Assembly (NCBI GenBank): GCA_013138855.1
Contig: WTBX01000205.1
Span: 1 to 15,244, forward strand
DNA length: 15,244 bases
Origin: Methylococcaceae bacterium
Lineage (GTDB): Bacteria; Pseudomonadota; Gammaproteobacteria; Methylococcales; Methylomonadaceae
Reading direction: 5' to 3'
Below the pieces are notes generated by a model. The model did not search any database. It saw only the letters and a list, made by a program, of their open reading frames with translations, and had not been told where the DNA came from. The position numbers and the translations under genes are program-made. Below, one piece after another: positions 1-6,477 of the stretch (positions are counted from its first letter, which is position 1; the number at the start of each line of letters is the position of its first letter).

Positions 1-536
1 GCATCGGCAGTAAAATTCAAAGATAAAGGCTGACCTAATACCGCTTTTCCTAACTCAATTTTATCAATGCCTAAATGATGAATATTCACCCGCATTAAAT
101 CTATCTCTAAATCAGGTAAAGAGGTAGGAATTTCGATAGGCTCATCTGGCTCAGTTTTTTCTTTAGACGGTGGCAGACGTTCAATTAATAAATGTTTCGC
201 CCCTAATTCTCGCACTAAAATCTCGCCTGTTAAAAGGGCGGTAAATGACCATGCTAATTCCACCTTTTCAAGCTTTAACCAAACCCCTTGTTTATCGGCA
301 ATGCTAAATTCATCAAAACGCAGCGTAAACGGTAAAAAGCCTTCTATGGGACTTAGTGTTATAAAAGTTTCTTCATCACTTAAACTCTCGCTTAAAGATT
401 GAGCGAGTTGTCTTTGCAAAGGCGGAAATTGTAACAAGGCTAATATTAAAAATAAAAAACCGATAAATCCTAAGCCGATATAGCTGCAAATGCGTAAGCC
501 TTTACGCTGCCAAAGCGAAGAGAAAGAAAAACTCAA
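1..536 (-). CDS. tamB: TamB, N-terminal part (runs off the left edge)
   Basis: This is an open frame of 178 codons plus two bases with no stop, read leftwards and cut by the window edge. TamB is the inner-membrane-anchored, periplasm-spanning partner of TamA, a member of the AsmA-like/bridge-like lipid transfer family implicated in outer-membrane protein assembly and phospholipid transport. Visible features are a short basic start (WQRKGLR), one hydrophobic signal-anchor of about 20 residues (containing IGLGFIGFLFLILALLQFP), then a soluble beta-rich stretch with SPIEGFLPFTLRFDEFSIAD and a W-L-K-LEKVELAW segment, typical of TamB N-termini. There is no ATG ahead of the anchor. The best start is a TTG at 534-536 that overlaps the tamA stop, with an AGGG ribosome-binding site 8 nt upstream. 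The overlap implies translational coupling to tamA. The family call rests on the membrane anchor, the sequence style and the tamA neighbour. Most of the protein (usually over 1,000 residues) lies outside the window. Confidence 0.85.
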   Translation of the reverse strand, partial: MSFSFSSLWQRKGLRICSYIGLGFIGFLFLILALLQFPPLQRQLAQSLSESLSDEETFITLSPIEGFLPFTLRFDEFSIADKQGVWLKLEKVELAWSFTALLTGEILVRELGAKHLLIERLPPSKEKTEPDEPIEIPTSLPDLEIDLMRVNIHHLGIDKIELGKAVLGQPLSLNFTAD

Positions 537-2317
537 AATGTATGCCCTATGCTGATATAAACCTGAAATTCATCATCTTCTTCGCGTTTATTAATCGGAC
601 GTGCCAAATCAAGGCGCAGCGCACCTATCGGGGTTTTATAACGTAAACCTAACCCCGCCCCTATTTGTAATTCGTCTCCAATATCCTGATAAGTACCCGC
701 ATAAGCGCGACCTGCATCGACAAAAGCGACGACTCCAATACTGTCTGTGACCCATGCCCGAAATTCAGTCGATAAACTTAACAAAGAACGTCCACCGATT
801 AAATCACCTGTTGAATCTTTTGGGGATAAAGATTGATAACTATAGCCGCGCACGGTATCACCACCACCTGCAAAATAACGTAAATCAGCGGGAATCGCTT
901 GAATATCTGCGCCCCAAATATTACCGAGAATAATGCGCCCCGCCAAAATAAAATCATCGTCATCACTCAGGCTAAAATAATGGTTATAACGAATTTTTTG
1001 TTTGTGAAAACTCGCGCCCGAACCAAGATCGTAAAACGGCTGTTCATCTATCCATAACCGTCCGCCCGACGTTGGTTCTAAAAAATTATCCGAAAAATCC
1101 CAACTAAAACGCATAGGTAAAGATACTAAACTAAAATCTTCGCTAATTTCTTCTTTTTCAGTAACACGCGAGAATTGATACGCTAGACCACCATTCACAC
1201 GCATCTTTTTAGTGTATTGATGCTCGATTGTCGCGCTAAATTCAGCGCGTAAACTTTCATAAGCATCCGTATCTTCGGTGATAAACGCAGCATTAGCGAC
1301 AAAGGTATTTTCTGGCGCGTAAAAAACAGGTTTACGAAAACTGCCTTCTAATGAAGATTTAACCATTGAGATATTTAATTCGGTTTCAATCGCTTCACCT
1401 TCGCGCCATAAATTACGATGTTCCCATGCAAAGCGGAATAAAAATAATTCATCATCCGTCGTTAATCTTAATCCTGCACTAATGGTGCGCGGTAATCTTT
1501 CCTTTAATTCAAAAGTGACAGGAAAATGACCGTTCTCATCGGCTTCGCTCGCTAAATGCAAACGCGCTACGGTGAATAAGCGGCTATCGACTAATTTTAA
1601 ACGGCTAGTATCTAAGGTTAGTTGATTATAAAGAACCCCTTGTTCCCATTTGATTAAAGCGGTTAAAAATTCAGCCTCGACATTATCATTACCTGTAAAA
1701 CTCACCGCGCCTAAATAAACACGTTTTCCCGCATTAAGGCATAAATCAACATTAACTGTCTGTAAATCGTGATTAACGACCACCTTTTTAGGGCAAAGCT
1801 TTGCAAAAGCATGAGCTTTTTCTTTGGCATAATTTAATAGGGTTTGTTCGGCATCGAGAATGGCGGTGGTTAAAGCGGGTTTATCTAATTCAAGGTTTAA
1901 TAATTTGAGTGACGGTTTTTCTAAATTTTCAGCGTCCAGCTCAATATTTACTTGCTTTAAAAGGTATGGTTTCCCTAATTCAAAACGAAAAATTAGCGCG
2001 GTATCTTCAGCTTTCTTTTCAAATTCCACAGCAATTTTGGAATTAAAATAAGCTTTTGAACGTAGTAATTTAATAAAGATGGGAATATCTTTTTTGGCGC
2101 GATGTTCTAAGGCAAATAAACGACTAGGTAAGGAGTCTTCTTGTTGATGGGCGATAGAATAGCTGAGTAAGGATTTTTTGAGGGCGATGTTTTTAACCCC
2201 TTGAATTTCAACGTGATAAGCAATGTCTTCATTTGCGTTTACATTCTGAAAAATAATAGCTCTGATGATGATTAGCCAAATAATTGCCGTTGCGTTTTTA
2301 TAGCTTTTAATGGTCAT
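533..2317 (-). CDS. tamA: TamA, Omp85-family outer-membrane assembly factor
   Basis: The product is 594 aa, close to the usual TamA length of about 570-600. It begins with a signal peptide (basic MTIKSYK, hydrophobic core, probable cut after VNA near residue 28). A periplasmic region follows to about residue 265, compatible with three POTRA domains (segments such as YHVEIQGVKN and VYLGAVSFTGNDNVE). A 16-strand-type beta-barrel then runs to the C-terminus. The Omp85 hallmark VRGY is present with Arg490, preceded by AGGGDT, and the chain ends in an aromatic residue (GHTF), as expected for BAM-inserted barrels. The single barrel, three-POTRA length and adjoining tamB separate it from BamA. The start has no clear Shine-Dalgarno sequence, but it is the only ATG ahead of the signal peptide. 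The gene lies downstream of deaD in the same direction but behind a terminator-like hairpin, so it is probably transcribed from its own promoter near 2366. Confidence 0.93.
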   Translation of the reverse strand: MTIKSYKNATAIIWLIIIRAIIFQNVNANEDIAYHVEIQGVKNIALKKSLLSYSIAHQQEDSLPSRLFALEHRAKKDIPIFIKLLRSKAYFNSKIAVEFEKKAEDTALIFRFELGKPYLLKQVNIELDAENLEKPSLKLLNLELDKPALTTAILDAEQTLLNYAKEKAHAFAKLCPKKVVVNHDLQTVNVDLCLNAGKRVYLGAVSFTGNDNVEAEFLTALIKWEQGVLYNQLTLDTSRLKLVDSRLFTVARLHLASEADENGHFPVTFELKERLPRTISAGLRLTTDDELFLFRFAWEHRNLWREGEAIETELNISMVKSSLEGSFRKPVFYAPENTFVANAAFITEDTDAYESLRAEFSATIEHQYTKKMRVNGGLAYQFSRVTEKEEISEDFSLVSLPMRFSWDFSDNFLEPTSGGRLWIDEQPFYDLGSGASFHKQKIRYNHYFSLSDDDDFILAGRIILGNIWGADIQAIPADLRYFAGGGDTVRGYSYQSLSPKDSTGDLIGGRSLLSLSTEFRAWVTDSIGVVAFVDAGRAYAGTYQDIGDELQIGAGLGLRYKTPIGALRLDLARPINKREEDDEFQVYISIGHTF

Positions 2318-2365
2318 TTAGAGACAAAATATTTCAATCATTAGAGTGTTTCTCAGCGTTTGCTA

Positions 2366-2374
2366 ATTATGACA
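2366..2374 (-). promoter_or_regulatory. Candidate extended -10 promoter for tamA-tamB
   Basis: Read on the minus strand this is TGT followed by CATAAT, a five-of-six match to the sigma-70 -10 box with an upstream TGn extension. It lies about 49 nt before the tamA ATG. No convincing -35 box is present at 16-18 nt, which extended -10 promoters can tolerate. The call is by motif only. Confidence 0.35.
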
Positions 2375-2452
2375 TATTTTTCAGGTTTTCTGTGCAGCCA
2401 TTATTCTAGCAGTACGATTAGATTTTTAAATCAAATTAAATACCTGTCGGAA

Positions 2453-2491
2453 CCGCGATCTTTTAGTCGCGGAAAGCGTTAATAACGCTTT
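2453..2491. repeat. Two back-to-back small hairpins in the deaD-tamA spacer
   Basis: The first hairpin pairs CCGCGA (2453-2458) with TCGCGG (2467-2472) around an 8-nt loop. The second starts immediately after it and pairs AAAGCGTT (2473-2480) with AACGCTTT (2484-2491) around a 3-nt loop. They are GC-richer than the surrounding spacer. They could be a degenerate dispersed repeat or a structure in the tamA upstream region. No protein-coding frame of note crosses them. Confidence 0.5.
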
Positions 2492-2576
2492 TCAACTTGA
2501 TTTTAAAAGATGAGATGTTGTTGGAATTTTCGAGCCTCAGTGTCTAACGTCAGAATACAGTTGAGGAAATCAGGAA

Positions 2577-2721
2577 GGAGTGAAAAACAAGTTTTTTTAC
2601 GTTTGCAAATACTTGAATGTTTGGAATATAAAAATGGAGTCCAAAATATGTTTTGGACTCCAACTTTTTAAGGCAATATTTTTTTATTGAATGTTAGTGA
2701 AAAAACGTGTTTTTTCACTCC
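2577..2721. repeat. Symmetric 145-bp palindrome cluster with inverted ends
   Basis: The left end begins GGAGTGAAAAA (2577-2587), and the same 11 bases occur inverted at the right end (2711-2721). Each end can itself fold. The left is imperfect (2580-2600), and the right pairs AGTGAAAAAAC (2696-2706) with GTTTTTTCACT (2709-2719). A perfect 12-bp hairpin (2635-2662) sits at the centre: the midpoint of the ends is 2649 and of the hairpin 2648.5. The sequence between the three structures is AT-rich and not clearly palindromic. No frame codes for anything recognisable. It could be a small non-autonomous (MITE-like) element or a multi-hairpin terminator region. The rest of the 427-bp spacer (2318-2744) holds only the paired hairpins at 2453-2491 and the tamA promoter candidate. 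Confidence 0.5.
2635..2662 (-). terminator. Bidirectional-looking terminator hairpin downstream of deaD
   Basis: TGGAGTCCAAAA (2635-2646) pairs perfectly with TTTTGGACTCCA (2651-2662) around the 4-nt loop TATG. On the minus strand the stem is followed by a run of five T (2630-2634 read in reverse), so it can end the deaD transcript about 80 nt after its stop. On the plus strand there is also a T run (2665-2669). The stem is only moderately GC-rich. Confidence 0.6.
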
Positions 2722-2744
2722 GAACAAAAAATGTTTATTGCTTA

Positions 2745-4496
2745 TTATTTCGATTCTTTATCTGAATGACTTTTACTACGGCGAGATTTAGATCCCATGC
2801 GTTTTTTGCCTTTGGCTTTTTTCTTTGCTTCATCATCGTAATGTGAGATTTTTAAGGCTTGCCCAACGACTCTGATTTTTTTCAAAGATTGAAATAATTC
2901 TTTAGGCATTCCCGAAGGTAACTCTACGGTACTATAGTTTTCTTCGATTTTAATTGCAGCGATATGATCGCCATCTATACCTGCTTCATTAGCAATTGCA
3001 CCGACGATATTACCCGGTTTTACGCCATGACTATGTCCGACTTCAATACGAAAAACTTCCATCGGAATACCTGTCTCTTTACGCGCTCTAGGTTCTCTTG
3101 AACTACGATCGCGTTTTTTATCCGATTTCTCAGATCTTTCAGACCGCTCTGCTCGCTGTCTTTTAGGTGCATTCTTCAGTAATAACGGCGTATCACCTTG
3201 GACTAAATGTGCTAGAGCTGCGGCAACTTCCATCGCTGGAATATCATGTTCTTGTTGATATTGCTCAATAAGATTAGTGTAAAAACCTAATTCTTCTGCG
3301 GCTAAAGTATCGCTAATACGCTGTTTAAAACGACTAATACGGGTATTGTTGATAATTTCAGTTGAAGGTAATTGCATCTCTTCAACTTTTTGCTTGGTAG
3401 CGCGTTCTATATTACCTAATAGGCGTTTTTCGCGTGGCGAAACAAATAAAATTGCATCGCCTGTACGTCCTGCTCTGCCAGTTCTGCCAATACGGTGAAC
3501 ATAGGCTTCAGTATCGTAAGGAATGTCGTAATTAATAACATGACTGATACGGTCTACATCTAAACCACGCGCAGCAACATCGGTCGCGATTAATATATCA
3601 ATACGGCCTTTTTTTAAATTTTGGATGGTACGCTCACGCAATGCTTGCGATAAATCACCGTTAATCGCTGCCGCACTGTAGCCGCGTGCCTCTAATTTTT
3701 CAGCTAATTCTACGGTGGCAGTTTTGGTTCTAACGAAAACAATCATCCCATCAAAAGTTTCAACTTCTAACATGCGTGTCAAAGCATCAAGCTTATGTAA
3801 ACCACTGACAAACCAATAACGCTGACGAATATTTGGTGCAGTAGTTGTCTTGACTTTGATGGTAACTTCTACAGGATTTCGTAGATGTTTTTTGGTTATT
3901 TTACGAATTGCTGAGGGCATGGTTGCCGAAAATAAGGCAATTTGACGATCCTGTGGGGTTTGTTCTAGTACCCACTCTACATCGTCTATAAAACCCATTT
4001 GTAGCATTTCATCAGCTTCATCTAAAACGAGGCAACGTAGGGCATTTAATTTTAAGGTGCCACGACGCATGTGATCCATGACTCTGCCTGGTGTGCCGAC
4101 AACAACCTGCACTCCGCGTTTAAGTTGGCGCAGTTGAATGCTGTAGTCTTGGCCGCCATAAATCGGCAAAACATGAAAATCTTTTAATTTTGAAGCATAG
4201 CGTTGAAAGGCTTCGGCAACTTGAATGGCAAGCTCGCGTGTTGGCGCAAGCACTAGCACTTGTGGCTGTTTTAGGCTGACATCTATTTTTGAAAGCAAGG
4301 GCAGAGCAAAGGCAGCGGTTTTACCTGTACCTGTTTGTGCCTGTCCGAGTACGTCTTTACCGTTTAAAATGTAGGGAATAATTTCAGCTTGAATGGGAGA
4401 GGGTGTCTCGTAGCCAACATCATCCAATGCTTTTAGCACCGGTTCTGTCAGTGCTAAGTCACGGAATGAGGGCAAAGGGGAAACACTATCGGACAT
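2745..4496 (-). CDS. deaD: DEAD-box ATP-dependent RNA helicase, DeaD/CsdA type
   Basis: The product is 583 aa. In order it shows a Q-motif region (F11 and TPSPIQ at 31-36), Walker A AQTGTGKT (53-60), PTRELA (85-90), GG (114-115), TPGR (135-138), DEAD (159-162), SAT (190-192), the RecA2 motif around VFVRTK and ARGLDVDR (309-316), and HRIGRTGR (334-341). All are intact. After the core come a helical dimerisation-like region, a charged Ser/Arg/Lys linker (about 444-474), a DbpA-type RNA-binding RRM (about 476-551) and a very basic tail. This is the CsdA/DeaD plan: unwinding of structured RNA in ribosome assembly and cold adaptation. The start at 4496 gives MSDSV, with AGG 7 nt upstream. A longer in-frame extension reaches 4658 but lacks homology-like content, crosses this gene's own -10 box and runs into the dapA promoter, so I reject it. 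The gene is transcribed divergently from dapA. Confidence 0.95.
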   Translation of the reverse strand: MSDSVSPLPSFRDLALTEPVLKALDDVGYETPSPIQAEIIPYILNGKDVLGQAQTGTGKTAAFALPLLSKIDVSLKQPQVLVLAPTRELAIQVAEAFQRYASKLKDFHVLPIYGGQDYSIQLRQLKRGVQVVVGTPGRVMDHMRRGTLKLNALRCLVLDEADEMLQMGFIDDVEWVLEQTPQDRQIALFSATMPSAIRKITKKHLRNPVEVTIKVKTTTAPNIRQRYWFVSGLHKLDALTRMLEVETFDGMIVFVRTKTATVELAEKLEARGYSAAAINGDLSQALRERTIQNLKKGRIDILIATDVAARGLDVDRISHVINYDIPYDTEAYVHRIGRTGRAGRTGDAILFVSPREKRLLGNIERATKQKVEEMQLPSTEIINNTRISRFKQRISDTLAAEELGFYTNLIEQYQQEHDIPAMEVAAALAHLVQGDTPLLLKNAPKRQRAERSERSEKSDKKRDRSSREPRARKETGIPMEVFRIEVGHSHGVKPGNIVGAIANEAGIDGDHIAAIKIEENYSTVELPSGMPKELFQSLKKIRVVGQALKISHYDDEAKKKAKGKKRMGSKSRRSKSHSDKESK

Positions 4497-4524
4497 TGAT
4501 ATACCTGCTGGAAAAAAAGGAGGG

Positions 4525-4540
4525 TAGTGCAGTTGCACTA
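4525..4540 (-). promoter_or_regulatory. Perfect palindrome in the deaD 5' leader
   Basis: TAGTGCA and TGCACTA flank a 2-bp centre and form a 16-bp inverted repeat. It lies between the deaD -10 box (4560-4565) and the ribosome-binding site. Position and symmetry fit either an operator or a small hairpin in the mRNA leader. I do not recognise the binding protein. Confidence 0.4.
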
Positions 4541-4559
4541 AATTAAGATTTAACAGTAT

Positions 4560-4565
4560 ATTATA
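4560..4565 (-). promoter_or_regulatory. Candidate -10 box of deaD
   Basis: This is a consensus TATAAT on the minus strand, 64 bp before the chosen deaD ATG. It predicts a leader of roughly 55-60 nt. No good -35 is visible at 16-18 nt. It lies about 60 bp from the divergent dapA -10 box, so the two promoters may interfere or share control. Confidence 0.5.
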
Positions 4566-4624
4566 CCTTGTTTTTAAATTAAATACTTGTAGAAAAGTTA
4601 TCAACTGGGTTTTGAGCATTTGCT

Positions 4625-4633
4625 TGTTATAAT
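4625..4633 (+). promoter_or_regulatory. Extended -10 promoter of dapA-bamC
   Basis: TGT directly precedes a perfect TATAAT (4628-4633), an extended -10 element. The -35 position at 17-bp spacing (4605-4610) is poor. A TTGAGC lies too close to serve. The predicted transcript starts near 4640, giving a leader of about 37 nt before the dapA ATG. Confidence 0.6.
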
Positions 4634-4676
4634 GGCTCAACTTTTTATTTATCCACATTTAGGACGAGAGATTTTC

Positions 4677-5552
4677 ATGATTCAAGGTAGTATCGTTGCT
4701 TTAGTAACCCCTATGAATAACGATGGCTCTGTCGATGAGAATAGCCTGAAAAAGCTGGTCGAATTTCATATAGAACAGGGAACAGACGCGCTGGTTGCCG
4801 TTGGTACAACAGGTGAATCGGCGACTTTAGGTGAAGATGAGCATTGTCAGGTCATTCGCTCCATTATTAAGTATGTTGAAGGGCGTATTCCTGTGATTGC
4901 AGGGACAGGCGCAAACTCAACTTCCGAGGCGGTTACGTTAACTCAAAAAGCTAAAGCGTTGGGTGTAGATGCCTGTTTATTGGTCACGCCTTATTATAAT
5001 AAGCCGACTCAAGAAGGTTTATATTTGCATCATAAAGCGATTGCCGATGCGGTTGATATTCCTCAAATTTTATATAATGTTCCTAGCCGTACCGCTTGCG
5101 ATATGCTGCCAGAAACCATTGCACGTTTGTCAAAGGTTGATAATATTGTGGGTGTCAAAGAAGCGACGGGGGATTTACGAAGAGCTAAGTTAATTCGTGA
5201 ATTATGTGGTGATGAGTTTGCTATTTATAGCGGTGATGATGCAACTAGCTGTGAATTTTGTCTGGCAGGTGGAAATGGCACGATTACTGTGACAGGTAAT
5301 GTAGCACCTTGCTTACTCCATAAAATGATTACCGCAGCAATAGATAATAATCGAGAAGCAGCTTTAGGTATAGATGCTAAATTAACAGGGTTGCATAAGC
5401 AGTTATTTATTCAAGCTAACCCGATTCCTGTGAAATGGGCGGTGGCTAAAATGGGGCTAATGGGACATGGAATACGACTTCCCTTAACACCGCTAACAGC
5501 AGATTGTTTTGAGGCGGTTGAAAAAGCGATGCAGCAAGCTGAAGTTATTTAA
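4677..5552 (+). CDS. dapA: 4-hydroxy-tetrahydrodipicolinate synthase (DapA)
   Basis: The product is 291 aa, the normal size. It condenses pyruvate with L-aspartate-4-semialdehyde in the cytosol, the first committed step to diaminopimelate and lysine. It is a TIM barrel of the class I aldolase (NAL) family. Key residues sit at the E. coli-like positions: the Schiff-base lysine Lys161 in VGVKEATGD, Tyr133 in ILYNVPSR, Thr44-Thr45 in VGTTGES, and the substrate-binding Arg138. The start at 4677 (MIQGSIVALVTP) matches family N-termini and has GAGAG 6 nt upstream. An in-frame ATG at 4620 would place the promoter's -10 box inside the gene. bamC follows after 7 bp, the same dapA-bamC order as in E. 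coli, so the two are very likely co-transcribed. Confidence 0.97.
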   Translation: MIQGSIVALVTPMNNDGSVDENSLKKLVEFHIEQGTDALVAVGTTGESATLGEDEHCQVIRSIIKYVEGRIPVIAGTGANSTSEAVTLTQKAKALGVDACLLVTPYYNKPTQEGLYLHHKAIADAVDIPQILYNVPSRTACDMLPETIARLSKVDNIVGVKEATGDLRRAKLIRELCGDEFAIYSGDDATSCEFCLAGGNGTITVTGNVAPCLLHKMITAAIDNNREAALGIDAKLTGLHKQLFIQANPIPVKWAVAKMGLMGHGIRLPLTPLTADCFEAVEKAMQQAEVI

Positions 5553-5559
5553 AAATACC

Positions 5560-6273
5560 ATGATTAAATTTAATAAAGCAGGGTTTGTTATTACTGGCGT
5601 TATATTATCGACATTAACAGGCTGCGGTAGTATGAAAAGTCACTTTCCCGATAAAGAACGTGATTATCAATTTAGCACAGAAATTGCACCCTTAACGATT
5701 CCTGGTGATTTAAAAAATAAGTCGCCACAACCCCGCGTTATTGCACCTGACAGAAATGTAATTGAAGAGGTCAGGGTGATGGGGGAAATGGTTGATAGTG
5801 ACATCAGTTCTTCTGCTTCTAAAGCTAGTGCGGCCTCAAATGATGAGCCTGTTGAAGAAGTAATCATTGATCGGGGCGAGACGCGAGTCGATTTGGTGAT
5901 ATTTGATGGCGGAGCGACTCGATTACGCATTAATGAAGATTTTTCACCCACTTGGCGTTTAGTCGCTAAAGCCTTAAGTCGTAATAGAATTGAAATTGTC
6001 TCGCGTAATATAGCGATAGGCGAACTTATTGTTCAATATGAACCCAATGAGACCGCTTTTAAAGATGAAACGGTGTGGGATGAAATATTATTTGTTTTTG
6101 CAGAAGACCATTCACAAGAAAAGGAATACCACATTAAAGTAATGGAATATAATAACAATACTGAAGTTATTGTTTTAGACGCGGAAAATACGCCTTTATC
6201 TGATGGAATTGGCTTAAATTTATTAAAACTATTATTTAGCACCATTCATACTGACTTAACCGCTCGAAAATAA
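5560..6273 (+). CDS. bamC: BamC (NlpB) outer-membrane assembly lipoprotein, short form
   Basis: The product is 237 aa. The signal sequence ends in the lipobox LTGC with lipidated Cys22. The following stretch (DYQFSTEIAPLTIPGDL, about 36-51) resembles the extended N-terminal segment of BamC that wraps around BamD. A Ser/Ala/acidic low-complexity linker (about 79-100) leads to a single alpha/beta domain (about 105-232, RVDLVIFDGGATRLRINEDF, then PTWRLVAKAL) of the NlpB/DapX helix-grip type. E. coli BamC is about 344 aa with two such domains, so this version appears to have only one. The frame is intact to its stop and no lost second domain is visible downstream. There is no clear Shine-Dalgarno sequence, but the start is 7 nt after the dapA stop, suggesting translational coupling. 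The identification combines lipobox, domain pattern and the dapA neighbour. Confidence 0.85.
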   Translation: MIKFNKAGFVITGVILSTLTGCGSMKSHFPDKERDYQFSTEIAPLTIPGDLKNKSPQPRVIAPDRNVIEEVRVMGEMVDSDISSSASKASAASNDEPVEEVIIDRGETRVDLVIFDGGATRLRINEDFSPTWRLVAKALSRNRIEIVSRNIAIGELIVQYEPNETAFKDETVWDEILFVFAEDHSQEKEYHIKVMEYNNNTEVIVLDAENTPLSDGIGLNLLKLLFSTIHTDLTARK

Positions 6274-6331
6274 AGTTAATTTTGGGGATTAACAGTCCAT
6301 TGAAAAATTCCCCACCTTTACAACAAGCATC

Positions 6332-6360
6332 TTTAACTATGAGTAGCCGCTTTTTATACT
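6332..6360 (+). promoter_or_regulatory. Candidate promoter for purL
   Basis: TTTAAC (6332-6337) and TATACT (6355-6360) are separated by 17 bp. The -10 is good and the -35 matches only three of six. It would give a leader of about 100 nt. I see no PurR-box-like palindrome and no riboswitch I recognise between bamC and purL, nor a strong terminator after bamC, so some purL transcription may be read-through from dapA-bamC. Confidence 0.35.
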
Positions 6361-6405
6361 GCTAGTTAATAAAGACATAGACTCCCTTTTAGTGAAATTT
6401 TAAGG

Positions 6406-6477
6406 ATGACTATTCAAAATAGAGATGTAGTCTCAGCACACACAATTCTAATATTCGACCCTTACAACTCATGTTAA
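6406..6477 (+). CDS. Possible 23-codon leader ORF overlapping the purL start
   Basis: This ATG-initiated frame (MTIQNRDVV..., 23 aa) ends at a TAA that overlaps the first bases of purL (ATGTTAA). purL has no Shine-Dalgarno sequence of its own, so terminating ribosomes could re-initiate there. Against this, the AGG before the leader ATG is directly adjacent to it, a poor spacing, and a short frame like this is common by chance. No attenuation-type residue run is present. It is a weak, structural suggestion only. Confidence 0.2.
   Translation: MTIQNRDVVSAHTILIFDPYNSC

Noticed and set aside
4497..4658. 54-codon N-terminal extension of the deaD frame
   Set aside because: It runs over deaD's own -10 box and the dapA promoter, carries no family-like sequence, and the internal ATG at 4496 has a well-spaced ribosome-binding site and a normal helicase N-terminus.
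4620..4676. In-frame upstream ATG for dapA
   Set aside because: The extended -10 box at 4625-4633 would lie inside the coding region, and the ATG at 4677 matches DapA N-termini, with K161, Y133 and T44 falling at the standard numbers.
6289..6316. GGGGA...TCCCC pairing after bamC considered as a terminator
   Set aside because: Only about five base pairs close a loop of roughly 20 nt and no T run follows, so it does not look like an intrinsic terminator.
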